Part shown: in pieces, positions 10,157 through 23,037 of the stretch
How the letters are laid out: each line of letters opens with the position of its first letter
How positions within the stretch are numbered: the first letter of the stretch is position 1
Source: Marsupella aquatica
Lineage: Eukaryota; Marchantiophyta
Assembly: GCA_973895155.1 (NCBI GenBank)
Contig: OZ316897.1
Span: 6,696,001 to 6,760,000 of the forward strand
Reading direction: 5' to 3'
Length of the DNA: 64,000 bases
Notes under the pieces: model-generated
Told to the model about the DNA's origin: nothing
What the model saw: the letters and a program-made list of their open reading frames with translations, nothing else
Databases searched by the model: none
Translations under genes and position numbers: made by a program

Positions 10157-12604
10157 ATGGACAAGAGGAAAGCGCAGATTCCTTTGGTTTGCCACGGTCA
10201 CTCCCGGCCCATTGTGGATTTGTCTTACAGTCCTATTACGCAAGATGGCTTCTTTCTCGTCAGTGCTAGTAAAGGTACTGTACTGGATCCATCCATTTGA
10301 GTTTTGTGTGTTTGTTCGTGTTCACCATTAGGATTTTAGGTTGTGAAACAGAGAATTTCGCTATAACAAATCTAATCGTTGCACGTCTTTAATATCTTTG
10401 ACCGACTCCTTTCTTTGGTGGCTTGAGATGTCTACCACGATGTGTTACATACCGACCAAGTGAGCATTGAGTAATGATCAGGCTATCGCGCAATCCTGCT
10501 GGGCTGCCTCTTTGCTTGTACTCGTTTCTGCGGTTTTTGGGAATATCCAGATCGCTGAATTTGAATTCGAAATGCCTTCTCTCCTAGCTAGAATTCCATG
10601 AATTCTGAGCGTCGGACTGCTCTCCTACTATCTGTAAATCAAGTAAGACCGTGTGCTATTTCTCTCGTTGTGCACACATTATTGTGCTTTTAATTATTCA
10701 CTTTAAAATTCTGCAGATGGAAAGCCAATGCTGAGAAATGGTGAGACTGGGGACTGGATTGGAACTTTTGATGGACACAAAGGTGCTGTATGGGCTGCTT
10801 GTCTTGATACCCCTGCACTGCGTGCAGCCACAGCATCTGCAGATTTCAGCGCGTAAGTCCTTGAGATTTCAGTCAAAGACTATACTTTCCGAGACAATTC
10901 TGAATGGTCTTAGTCAGATATTCGTTGGTCCTGTTTTCTACCTGCGGTCTACCTTCAGGCAAATGACTTTCGACTAAAACTACATACGCCGGAAAATTTT
11001 AAGTGTGCAGCTCATCTAATATGTTGGATGCCAGTCATGGCTCATGCTCTATATTGGAAACGTCAAAGTTTTTGTAGTTTCACACGTGTATATGGGTTGC
11101 CAAACATGTGCAGTCGAGTGTGGGATGCATTGACAGGGGATGAGCTGCAAGCTTTTGAGCACAAGCATATAGTCCGAACGTGTGCCTTCTCGGAGGTTGA
11201 TTTCCAAATATACCCTACTCTTTTCAACCAGCGATTTTCTCCTAGCCTTGACGATTCAGTGTAGTCCTGTAGAGAGATTCGTGTTGATTCTGAAACATTT
11301 GTACTAGAGATTGTGCATGTGTGAGAATTTATATGTGCAGCCTGCTCATGAGTGGCATGATTTTTGGCAGAGCACAACTTACCTGTTGACTGGAGGTGCA
11401 GAGAAGAAATTACGCATTTTTGATTTGAACCGTCCAGATGCCCCACCCACAGAGATTGATGCACTAGGAACAGTTAGAGCAGCAGTATGGCACCATAGCG
11501 ATCAGACTATTCTCACTTCATCAGGGGATTCTGGAGGAATCAGGTAAAAACATTGCACTGGATGATTGACTTCGCTCCTCTTCTTTCGTGGGATATTCCG
11601 GTTACTTCTGTGCTCTATTTTGTGGCCAAAGTAGCTTTGTAGAAATTATAAGTTAAATTTTTAGAAGACTTGAAGCCGGATCTATGTCCACGAGAAACTG
11701 GGGAGAATTCTGTTTCGTCACATTTCACAGGAGTTTAGGTTTTAAGGCATTGGCAAAATCTTCTGTTACAGGGTGTGGGATGTGCGCACAAAATCTGTAG
11801 TTCGGAATTTGGATACCAAATCGCCCTGCACGTCTGTAGAAGTGAGCCGAGATGGCTGTTTTATCACGACAGCAGATGGAAATACTGTGAAGTTTTGGGA
11901 TGCCAATCAGTAAGTACAGCTGCATCATTTATTAAAAATTCTGCATGCCTAGGTGGTGCTTGTGGTATGATATGTGCGGTTTGATAATCAGTATTTGCAT
12001 TTTGAAACTTGAAGTTTTGATTGGACAGTCAAAAAGTATTCTTGCGCGCTCAAAAAGTAGAATTCTGCTGATGCTTTTGACTTCGTATTGTCAGCTTTGG
12101 GTTGGTGAAGAGCTACGCAATGCCAAGGCCTGTGGAGTCTGCATCCCTCTATCCTGGGCTTGGCAAGTTCATAGCAGGAGGGGACGACATGTGGGTGCGA
12201 CTCTTTGATTTCGACACTGGAGATGAGATGGGTAAGCTCTAGCCATATGGTTTCGTGCTAGGGAGGTTTATGTCAATTGACTGTTTTGAGCATGGGGGTC
12301 TGGGGAGCGGAAATGGATTGTGGCAGTGATAGGGTTTTCGTTTGCTTGTTTGTTTGCAGAATGTAACAAAGGCCATCATGGTCCAGTGCATTGTGTCCGA
12401 TTTTCTCCTGGGGGAGAATCTTATGCGTCGGGCTCTGAAGATGGGACAATACGAATATGGCGGACCATTGGACCTGGCACAGAGGGTCACGATGCTGATG
12501 GCCATGATAGTAGGGTCAGAGTTGGAGTTGAGGAGGTTGCTAGAAAGGTAGAAGGTTTTCACATCAACATGGATGGAAGTATGGACAATGGGTATAAGCA
12601 TTGA
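10157..12604 (+). CDS. STRAP: STRAP-like WD40-repeat protein, seven exons, 342 aa
   Basis: Exons inferred from GT-AG borders and family similarity: 10157-10274, 10717-10852, 11114-11195, 11371-11543, 11772-11909, 12095-12231, 12360-12604. They total 1,029 nt, an intact frame of 343 codons with the stop at 12602. The start ATG opens [18 protein letters not shown], matching the family N-terminus (human about 350 aa). WD40 blades show as [73 protein letters not shown] and [20 protein letters not shown] followed by IRIW. In animals STRAP is an adaptor in the SMN complex and in TGF-beta signalling; its plant role is poorly defined and presumably scaffolding. The 51 or so residues after IRIWRT are variable. 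Nothing in the gene is broken. Confidence 0.95.
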
Positions 12605-15600
12605 TTGACCGATGGCCAGGCGCTGTTTTTGCGTGGAAGTGTGGATGGCCGTTTGAATAATAGAATGAACACGTGTGCCTCCTAAAGGCAGTTAACTTCA
12701 CATGTCAGGTTTCCAGCCTCTATAAGCCAGCCAGTTCTGTTGTCTCTATTGAAGCGCAGAAGATTGGCTATGGAGGGGGGCAACGCCACTATTGTCAAGA
12801 TTGTAGGTTTCATTTATGGAACTGGAGCCCACCATTTTGAAGTAGTGTTTTAATATCACTCCGCAATTGGAAGTACGACTTGTCGTTCAAAGTGGCTCCA
12901 TATAACTCGGATTTGTGAACTAGCTTTGAAGTAGTCTGTGTCTGATGCTGCACAACCTGTCAGTAGATGACGTTCGTTTGCAAATAAGATGATAAGATCT
13001 GATTTCAGTCGGCTAACCATATCTTATGATTGAATCATGTTTCTCCGAGAAGATATGATCTCAGTCTGCTTATCGTGTTCCGCAGGCTTTGTGTAATTGT
13101 CCGTCAGAAACAAAAAAGAATTTATTGAATCAGAGCACAAAATGATACAGCATAAGAAGACTGGAGACTCACGAGATGAATACTCTAGGCTTTCCACGTT
13201 ACTCTAAACTCGCAGTCAAGTACAGTATCTGGCCTTCAAACACGACCAAAAGGTACTGTCTTCGTCAACATCTGATATGGTGGCCCGGTTTAACTTCTGC
13301 TCGTGTTTTCCGTATGTATTTTACTCTACGACAAGGCACCCTTTAATAATGATCTGCCATTCCCTCAACCCGAAGTTTAAGCATTGGTTTGTAGCCGCAC
13401 AGAGTACTATGGCATTTCACATTTTTTAGTATAAGTTTCTTGTAGTTTTGTTTGCCGTGTTCCTTTATGTGATGACTAGCTGTTCAATCACCCCTGAAGC
13501 AAGTTGAAATGACCCTAAGTGTAAATTGGTTGGAGCTTTGAAATGGAGGCAGCCGATCCCAATGGTCACAAGGAGTATGGATATGACTTTTCACATTTTT
13601 TAGTATAAGTTTCCTGTAGTTTTGCTTGCCGTGTTCCTTTATGTGATGACTAGCAGTTCAATCACCCCTGAAGCAAGTTGAAATGACCCCAAGTGTAAAT
13701 TGGTTGGAGATTTGAAATGGAGGCAGCCGATCCCAATGGTCACAAGGAGTATGGATATGCCTACTGCAGATCTGCAAAGCCAACGAAGAGGAAATTACTA
13801 GCAGATAACTCAGCATATTGTGTAGCACTGGGAATAATGTTACTTCCTAATAATGTGGATCACGCTAGTGGCCACTACGCTTACATTTAGGAAAAAAAGC
13901 ACACTAATTATATGTACCTCCATTTTAAAGAAATGCCAAATATTGTCCACATTATTTGCATTCGCTATCCATTTTTGGGTGGCAAAAAAGAAAATGGGCT
14001 CGAAGGGGAAAAAAATTCTTGACATCTTAACCTTCATACAAGTGCAAGACAGGGCAGAGTACATTGAACCTAAATGGTGTCAGTTTCACAGCTGTGCTTT
14101 AGAAAGCTCGTGATAGACAAAGCAATGTTGCTGCAGAATATTTGATCATGTTACTTGGAATGACCTGAAAAAACGCATCGGCAAGCTAAAAAACGTTTCA
14201 GATAGGTCAGATGTCAGAAAATAGAGCAAAGTGACTCAGTCCAGTCAGTGTTTTAAAAGCACTGTATACTGATAGAGCAAAGTGCTTGGGAAAAGCAGTC
14301 AATGTGTACACCAAAATGCTTGGAATATTCTTGTTATTCAAATCTTGTTATTCAAAATTTATTCACATAGCAGGTAGTGTTTGCATTGTTTTTAAAATGA
14401 AAAAAATGAAACAAGAGAACAAGAGAAGAATACCTTGGGAAGCTAAGCCAGGATGGACTGATACATTGTCCATGCCAGTCCTCATAAACTGCGTAAAGCA
14501 ATCACCGTTTTTACACCAAAAAGAAAAAGGAACCAGTCGCAAATTGCAGCTGATGACTTTGACTACCTTGTGGAGAAAATAATCAAGACGTCATGATGTT
14601 TTTGAAAATAACCTCAATTTAGTGTAATGGCTCAATAATGTTGCCAGAGAAGATTGAAGCTTCTTTATCTTGAAACTCCAATTTCAATCCAATTGAAAGC
14701 AAGCAAAATGGATCAATGAAATGAAAAATGTGATTGAAACCACTTGCACCATTCCATTGCTCCCATATCACGTATTTGAGTCTGCCGCATAAGAAATTGT
14801 CAAGCCAGCATGAACTTCACAAGTACAACCCGCATTTTCAAAATGTGCATGATGTCCAAGTCGTCAACTGTTAACGACGTAAATCTTACTTTTGAATTTG
14901 GCAGATTGGGTTGATTTATTTTAAGAGCTCCTGGATCTCTGTTTAAGCTGAAAGTTTTCCAGCGTGGTCTCTGATGTACAATCTATTGCATGACAAATGT
15001 TGAGACTTTTTTGAAGTCATTTGCTTCATTTCTGATCAACACAAAAGATGGTCAAATATTGTAAATCATGATTTCACTTTACACTAGGATATTTTCATGT
15101 GGGTCAACTGAAAATGAGTGTTCATGAGTAATGACAAGATGTCATGAGGTCTGGCTTTCAAGTTCATGGTAGTCAAGTCATCAAGTTATCAAAGAGACCA
15201 GTTCCATAATGTAAGTGAAACTGGCTGCAAGCAATTAACAGACCGTTTACAGGTTACATTTTAGTCAAAAGTGTACACAAGATTATCTGAGTCAAAAGAC
15301 AAAGTGAAAGTACATCCGGGCATTAGTTTCATACCCTGGTCTTGCATTATGTACCCAACTAAAAATAATTCATGTTTTGCACATGAGCAAACCAGGATAG
15401 CAAGATGGCACTAAGGCCCACTGTGTCCGTGGTAGGACCCACCAAAGAACCTAGGTCCAATGGTACAATTAAGTAGGTCTAGGCTTTACCTTGTGACGGT
15501 GTCCCACTTGGGTCCAGACCTGGTCCAGTAGGCCTACTGGCATTTACCCACGTGGTGGGCTGCCCTTGTACTTCCTTGGGTTTTTCTTCTCCCAATACAA
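12605..15600. other. 3' flank of STRAP and gene-poor DNA
   Basis: Apart from the tandem duplication at 13415-13760 there are only short frames (for example 13853-14113 and 14286-14582) without recognisable motifs. A STRAP 3' UTR must lie at the start, but no clear polyadenylation site was chosen. Confidence 0.5.
13415..13760. repeat. 174-bp tandem duplication
   Basis: TTTCACATTTTTTAGTATAA starts at 13415 and again at 13589, and both copies run to GGAGTATGGATATG. About five substitutions separate them by eye (roughly 97% identity), so this is a recent duplication. Confidence 0.9.
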
Positions 15601-18200
15601 ACACTCATTCAAGGCACACAGAGGAAGAAGAAGGTTGTGGGTTGCAATGTTTGGCTTCTGTTTTTGCACAGCAGATCAAATTCACGTTTTCAGTGGGCAA
15701 TCTCGTCCCCACAGCAAGAAGATAGTTGGAGAGCTCTTGTAGGAGTAATATTGCAGAGTTGACAGGGCTCACCAACTTCAAAATGCCAACACCGTCCGCA
15801 GCAACCGTTCGCCCAAATCCGGTCGAGTCTTCCACATTGATCGAGGAAGGATGCAGTTCCCTTCTTATTTCTTGTTTGGCCTCCTGCTTTTCTGCTTGCC
15901 TGTGTGCTTGCTTGTGTGATGGATAAATCAGCTCTGCTCAAACTACCCGGTTGCGGCAACGAGCACAATTTTGCTGTGGGAATGATAAGTAAGGGACCTG
16001 TCTTGGTCATGTCCTCGTCACTTCAGCTCAGCGCCATTCAACTCAATTCACTTCAATCCAGCTCCGGTCGATCGATTCAGTTCACTTCAGCGCAACTACA
16101 TTCAGGTCAGTTGGAATTGGTTGGAAACCAGCTACTGTACGCCAGCATCTATTCGTGTGCAGTGCAGTGTGCACTATGGGGTGGTTCACGGTCAGACTGC
16201 TTTTTGTAAACGGCGTCAATGTGGAAGATGTGCTTGCCATGCCAAAGCTTCTTTTGAATGTGCCTTCCAACCTCTTGGACCTCCCGGATGCTAAGGATAA
16301 GTCACCAGCAGTGTGCACTCCTCTGCCGCCGAGTGAACACATAAATTGCATTCACGCCATTTGCGATCCTGTCCCTGATTTCTTTCTGGACTTCATTCCC
16401 GATAGGAAAGATCCTGCCGTACTTCTTTTTGTGGTCATTGGTGGGATTCTGATGATGTCTTCAGAGGTGGTGGGCTATCCCTCGGCAGCAGCTGAAATTT
16501 GCGTATGCTCCTAGGGAGCCTTCCGGAGGTCTCTGATGGGCTGTTTGTGGAGGATGTACTGCAAAGTCCGGGTGGAGGTGGAGTTATAGTCATCGACGTA
16601 CTGTTTTGCCACATGATAGGAGCATTTTCTGGTGAGGCATGTGCGATGCCGAATTGCCTATCAACAAGCGTGCCCTGCTTGGTGCACATTTTACACGGTC
16701 GGAGTTAGCTCCGGCTTGCCCTCTCTGGAGCTGGTGGCCGCCTTCGGTCAATGTCTTGATGAACTGGCTCGCGATCTCTTAGTTCACGACATTTGTTCCC
16801 GTCACCAGGGAGTGAATAAGTGTCCATTGCTCCCTCAAAATTTTGTCCAAAATCAAGCCTCGGTCTCCTAGAAGTATCGTCTATTTAAGTATCATGCGAA
16901 GTCGTTTCTGTTAGCTGTAGCTCGCTCCTATAATTTAGCAGTACCCTGTGAGCTGGGAGTGATCTCCTTCACTTGGCGGTGGCTTTCTTCACTAAACGAT
17001 AGTCCAGAGCATCGGATGATGGCCTTTCGGCACTGTACCTACTGTTGTGTTTTCTTCAACTATGCTAGAAATCTTTACTCTGGTACAGTAGCCACTGCCA
17101 AGAGCATTGGCAAAATACATGAATGTGCATTCAAAAAATCGTTGAGTCTGTCAAACCAGTCTTCAATGCGGTAAATGTATCAGAAAAGAGAGGATGGATT
17201 GACATAGAAAATGACTTACTGTTGAGTAGGACTCTACGGGATGAGTTGGTTGCAATTTAAGACATGGCCAATTGACTTGATGCAATGTACCGAGAATTAG
17301 TTAGGAATTTGGGTTTTTTAATTCTGAGTTGAAGATGCCCGACTGTGCACTCAAGGGAGAGCTAAGAATTTGATTCTAAACTCAGCTGTACATGATCGGT
17401 ACTCTGAATTAAAACGATGGGAAAGCCGGACAGATGAAAAATCTGCATTGTCTGTGCGGTCGCGTGTAGGAGTGGACAACGCGATAGATGGGAGCAAGTT
17501 ATGAGAACATGAGGTTCTACCCTCTTGAAAGCATGTATCCAAATTAATGGCAAATGTTGAAAGCATGTATTCAAATTAATTGCTGTTCAGCCTGCTCTTC
17601 CATGACTTCCATCTTCTCGTGCAGCAGGGGGCGTTCATGTGCGTTGTTGGGATCGAAGTGGGCCCATTTTTGTTAGAAAAGAGCAATTTAATTGTGGGGG
17701 ATATTTCAGCGATTATAAAGGTATTAGGTTTGCGGCCATTCAACAGCGAAAGATACCGTTTCATGGGAGTCGTGCTGTGACTACTTTCCAAGGTGACCCT
17801 AAACCCATTATTCAAGCCTGACGGGTCGTTAATTGTGTTGATAATGTGGACCTTATTTTGTGCCTTTACCTTCAATAGTATAATGTTCTATTCGATTATT
17901 TGTTTACGGAGCTTGGCTTGACTTGCTCTTATCAAAACTTGTCTTTCTAATGCTTTCATCAGAGTGTGACCCATGGACTTTAAAGTCTATCCATGCTCTC
18001 GAACACTCAGGAGGTCCGTCCTTTCTTGTCCGTTGTTTGTCTTTGTCATTCAAGCCTGAATTTTATCACAGAAACAAGGCTTGGCGATGGGCATATATGT
18101 TACCTTGGCTGGCAATGTGTTCATTTGGTTTCAGGTCTGGCGGCTCAATAGCTAGATTTGATGTATTGTTAAATCTAACAGCATTGCGTAACTTTTGGAG
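15600..18200. other. Unassigned region upstream of the CoA synthase gene
   Basis: Several overlapping open frames on both strands (15690-16010 minus, 16155-16514 plus, 16435-16689 minus) have no convincing function. On the minus strand around 16330-16450 the reading NEVQKEIRDRIANG weakly recalls the segment after the palm in LINE reverse transcriptases, so an old retroelement is possible. Upstream exons of the CoA synthase gene could lie in 17500-18290 but could not be placed. Confidence 0.3.
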
Positions 18201-18319
18201 GAGTCTCGAGACTTGGATCTCAAGATTAGGTTCATATGCAAGGACTTAATCCGCAGACACATCGTGATCAAAGCATTGTGGTGTTTGAATCTGCAGGGTG
18301 CGAAGGAGTGATCTTAAAT

Positions 18320-20614
18320 ATGAATGGAGATGGACAGTGTCAGGGAGTAGTGGTTGCAGGAACCTTTGACAGGCTTCACGTTGGGCATACTCAACTGTTA
18401 ATGAAAGCTCTGTCCCTAGTTGCGGAAGGGGGGCGTCTAATAGTTGGCATCTCCAACGGGAAACGCCTTTCACAAAAGCCACTGAGTGAGGTAAGCTTAC
18501 CCACATCATACGCGAAATTGCCAATTTCCCTGGTTAGTCTTGAGTTGTCTCTAATTCACTGTCCTGTTGGTGAATTCTAGTTAGTCTCGACTTGTTTCTG
18601 AATCACTGTGTGCTAGTTGGTGAATTGTAACGTTTGCTGCGATTATCCCCTCGAAGTTATGGGAGTCCTTTCTCGATAATCCTGGACCCTCTAATTACCA
18701 CCCCGTGAAGGTAAGTTTGACATAATCTGAGTCCACTGTTGAGTCCTTGCAGTTAATTGAACCATTTTACGTTCGTGTTGGAGCCGTGGAGCAATATCTT
18801 AAGGAGTTGGCAGAATCTCATGGGCAATGTATTGACATTAGATGCCTTGAGATTGAGGAGGCTTTTCCCAAAGGAGTTGTTTCCGATCCCCACCTGGATT
18901 GCATCGTTGTTAATCAGTATACTGAAGAGGGTGCGCTTGCGTTCAACAAATATCGTTTCGCCACGGGACTTTCTCCACTGAAGGTCAGCTTTGTTTCGTC
19001 AAGCCCACAATACATCGTTTCCGCAACCTCTATTCTCAAATGCTGTCAGTGAGACTGAAAGCTCAGGGCATTCCTTTTAATTTCACTATTGAGAGTGTAC
19101 AGTTTCCTCGCTTGTTTTGGTGCGAATTATGTATGCGTCATGTCTCAGACATGGTCTTTACCGTGGCAGGTCGTTGTGGTCGCAATTGTCCACGATAAGG
19201 AATCAAAAGGACTAAAATTCAGTTCCTCCTCTCTCCGTCGTCAATCTCTGGGTACACATATTCAAAGGTGTTGTCCTCTGTTCCTCCTTTTACAGGTTGT
19301 CGGGGATGGATATCCCTGTCTTCTAGCTCTCATGGAATTAATTGTATGCACATGATTTATCTTCCAATGTCTCAGGCGAAGTTTTGCGTTTGGCTTTTAT
19401 GCTGGCAAGGAACAAGCCTAATTGAAATGCGGTCTGTCGTTGCTTCAAGATTGGCTGTATGGCAGTTTTTCTGACACAGTTGCCCTAAATGGCTCTCTGG
19501 GGTTGACAGGGACAAAGGAGAGAGGCTGTCCGGGGGTCCTCTAGTTACTAGTCCTTACATGGTCGGTCTCACTGGGGGAATTGCAGCGGGCAAATCATAT
19601 GTCCGTGAACTGCTGAAGGATAAAGGGGCATTTGTGATGGACTGTGATTCCCTTGGTCATCTCTCATATGTCCCGGGGACCCCAACCTATCAGGCCATGG
19701 TTGCAGCTTTTGGACAAGTGATCGTCAATTCTGGTAGACCTATGTTGGAGAAGAATGAGCTACAAATGTTGAAAAATATATTAATCACTGGTGTCCTACT
19801 TATTGACCTGAATATGTTTTGTCATGTCCATGAGTTTTATTGCAGAAAACAGGTTTTTTCATCAAGTAGAAATTGGAGACCTTCTAGTGTTGTGTGCTTT
19901 ACAGTATTGCGTTGTGCCCACCCTCTGTTATTTCTGCAGTGAAACCGCGCTTACCAGCTGAATGATTGTACAGTGGATGGACAGATTGACAGACAAATCT
20001 TAGGCTCCATTGTTTTCGCTGATCCCGTCAAAATGGACGTCCTGAAAAGGATTGTGTGGGCTGCTGTGGAAAATTTGGTTGCCGAGAAGAGAGAAAGGGT
20101 TGCTGAGCAGGGACAGCCGATTTTTTTTGCCGAAGCAGCTCTTCTACTAGAGGCTCACTGGGAGAAGGAGATGAACGAAATTTGGGTGGTTTTTGCACCG
20201 CAGGATGTATCGCGCCAGCGCTTAATGTTGAGAAATCAGATTAGTGAAGAAGAGGCAAACAAGCGTATCAGATCCCAGGTAGGATGAGAATTGCCAATAT
20301 TGCGTTTCAGCACCAAAGTGGTACTGAAACTAAAAGAACCTAGATTAGATGACTATTTTTTGCTAGGAGGCTGGTCTTGTGATTAGAAAATGGTTAATCT
20401 CTTATGATCTACAGACGTCTGCTGTAAGATCTGGTGATTTCTGCAGATGAGTAGTGAGCAACGAATTGCGCTTGCGGATGTTGTCCTCTATAATGGCTGG
20501 ACAAAGGATGAAACCAAACAACAGGTTGAGAAAGCATGGGAACTTCTCGTCCAACGTGTGAGTTTGATATCATCCCAAGGTGATGCACTAAAAGCAATTC
20601 TGTCTATTTTGTGA
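18320..20614 (+). CDS. COASY: Bifunctional coenzyme A synthase (PPAT-DPCK fusion), six exons
   Basis: It catalyses the last two steps of CoA synthesis: 4'-phosphopantetheine to dephospho-CoA, then phosphorylation to CoA. Proposed exons: 18320-18490, 18753-18983, 19170-19251, 19518-19733, 19974-20278, 20447-20614, totalling 1,173 nt or 390 aa. The PPAT half has GTFDRLHVGH, the HxGH nucleotidyltransferase motif. The DPCK half has Walker A GLTGGIAAGKS, then DCDSLGH, VDGQIDRQILGSIVF, FFAEAALLLEAHWE and a C-terminus VEKAWELL. The order matches animal COASY. Exon 4 could not use the obvious acceptor at 19508-19509 (the frame fails), so the AG at 19516-19517 is assumed; a micro-exon is the alternative. 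An in-frame ATG at 18236 could lengthen the N-terminus. The last exon may be spliced at the GTGAGT after QR instead of reading on to TGA at 20612. Confidence 0.88.
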
Positions 20615-21692
20615 CATACACTTAGACTAGACTCTGGAAGGTTCTTTAACATTAAAGTGATGTCTGAAAAAATTAAAACTTGGATTCAAGTGCCTACTTA
20701 TAAACTCGTATCATTCCGCTAGAGACTATGTCTGCACTGAGGTGACCACTTCCTCAACTTGTTCTTGTAAATTCAAAAGTAAATCAGACTGGCTCAATTT
20801 TTTGTTATTCTAGCTCGTCCAATTACGATCTGTTCTTGAGTCGCAAAATGACCTGCTTTGCAAGGTTTTAACTATTTAGGTTGTACGTGAGGTCTTATTT
20901 TCTGTAGTGAAACGATCCTGTGTTGAGATCTACGACGGGCTGATAAGTTAGTATGTACCGTCGGTCTAACTTAAATGAAGGACTTCCCCAAACCACAGAA
21001 AAGTTCCTCAAAATAACAATCAGAAGGTTTCTTCAAATTGAAATTGACATTCAGTCGATATGTCCAGACACTCATTGAAGACAGCAGTTAAATCTTAATA
21101 TCTTATTCAATCTCCCGCAATCTGTAGTCCCCTCTTCCTGCTTTAGGACCATGCTCCACAAGATAAGACCCATACTCCTCAACTTATGACGTTCAGGGCG
21201 TTCAGGGCCTGCCTCCCCAGCATTGAGTTGAACCTCGCAGTGCCGGGAAGTAGAAGTTTAGGGGGAGAGCATGTATAAACAAACAACTGTGGAGTCTTAA
21301 GTTTGCCTCTTCCGCAGCAGGGAAGAATGACTTTGACCAACGCTTTTCATTGATGACTAGTGAATGAGCATTTGACATCATCTCAACAGCTAGTGATTGG
21401 GTATTTGCTGCAACAGACAGAAGCCTCTATCACAGAAATGGAACCAGAAAAGGGAATGGATTGTCAATCTAGAGGACTTTCCAGTAAGGTACAAACCACG
21501 ACAAAAAAGTATAAAGTAATATCCTCAATTCAGAGTGTACTTCTTGAACTTGAAGTTTGAAGTTTGAAGGAGCCCAATCGAGAGTTGCAATGAGTTGAAC
21601 AGCAGGGCACAGAATGTATAGCTGTTGAATCTACTATATCGATATGCGCAGGAAAGAATGAAGGTCCTCTTTGGGTCAGGTGGGCAGGGCTT
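20615..21692. other. Intergenic, CoA synthase 3' flank to HD gene
   Basis: No gene was recognised in this stretch. Part of it may be the 5' leader of the following gene; a possible extra 5' exon begins near 21652, after a CAG. Confidence 0.45.
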
Positions 21693-23037
21693 ATGAGACG
21701 CCTCTGCATTAATGAGGACGTTGCACTCGAGTGGTGGTTGAAACTAAAATGCAAATATGGAGAGCCTTGGCGTCATTACCACACTTTCATGCATCTTCAA
21801 GCACTATACGATCACTTTCATGAGTAAACTGTTCACCCTAGACCATATTGGGTGCATTGAATTCAAAACCAAGTGTGGTGGAAAGTTTCCCAAATTTATA
21901 CGAACAGTTTGTGAGGATCCCCACGTGAGAAAGTCTGGTTGGATTATGTCAGCATCCATGTCCCTCGTGGGTTGGTGATTTGTGAAGTACCACTGTGTTT
22001 GGCTGTGCTTAGAAAATAGATGAGGAACTAATTGTTTCCTCTGGATAATGATTTACAGATACGCACATTTTATCGCAGAGCCACGCATATTCCAACTTGC
22101 GATTTTCTTTCATCGAATAGTCTATCATCCAGCTGGTGTCAATTCATGCGAAAATGAGCTCTCCAGTGCGGTCAGTTTTGATGAGTTTGCCAAAGAAGCT
22201 TCTGTGGGGGCCACAGATGTAAGCACAGTATCTACAAATTCAATCGTTCTGAATATAAGATGGTGGCTAGCTGCTGTCAATGCAATGGATACTATCGTAT
22301 TTTCGTACTCTTGAGTGGCTTTGGCATCTAGGTATTGATTGAGTAGATACTGCAGCGGATTCTGCTTTTCTTAGGTTCTTTCTTAGGGTATCTTCTGGAT
22401 GAACAGTGATGTCAGGATCATCAGGAAACTTTCGGTGCTCATTTTCAATTTTCTAATAGATAGAGTGAGCTCTTTTTCAGATAGAAAAGGTAAAAGCTTT
22501 CATTCTCTTCAACGGGCAAGACATTTCTTGTGAAGTCGCTGTGACTGGAGATTTGGCATTCTTTCTTGACTTCAACCTTGGTAACTAAAAAGTTCACTCA
22601 ACCTTTCCCTGGGTCTATCTGATATTCCGACGCGGCCCCCATTTAAGAGCTGCAAAGAATTGAATCTTACACGCCTGCATAATTTTCTCGTAATTTTTGG
22701 CGAGTTTTCTGCACGTTTGAATGATATAATCTGTACTGGTTGGAATCTAGTTTGTCTGAATAATCGATTTTTGTGCTGTGTTAATTTCTACCGTTGTCCT
22801 GCAGCTGTGCTGGGAAGTGGTCCCAAAGAATATAAGGAGTACAAAGCCAAAATTCGAAAGGAGTTCCAAGATTATGATGATGAGCACTTCCAAATGTTAT
22901 TCAAGAATCACTTGCAGCATCATATAAGTCACACACAGATCTTTTACACCAGCACATTTCAATTGGAATACTTCACTGCAGCTCAGGCCAATCTCTGTGA
23001 AGACAATTCTCTCAAATCGCTAACATCATGCTTATGA
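21693..23037 (+). CDS. HD-superfamily phosphohydrolase-like protein, four exons, 207 aa
   Basis: Exons 21693-21823, 22059-22218, 22481-22580 and 22805-23037 join in frame to 208 codons with canonical GT-AG borders. The product follows the predicted metal-dependent HD phosphohydrolase family (COG4339 type): EPWRHYHTFMHL, QLAIFFHRIVYHP, the NELSSA block, FFLDFNLAVLGSGPKEYKEY, and an end with IFYTSTFQLEYFTAAQANL. Length fits the family (about 200 aa). The substrate of the family is not well defined. The hallmark HD in FFHD.VYDP is HR here and the later D of YDP is H, so metal binding may be altered or lost, although the frame and splice sites are intact. The first exon could start upstream, from the acceptor at 21650-21651. 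It sits about 1 kb downstream of the CoA synthase gene on the same strand. Confidence 0.82.
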
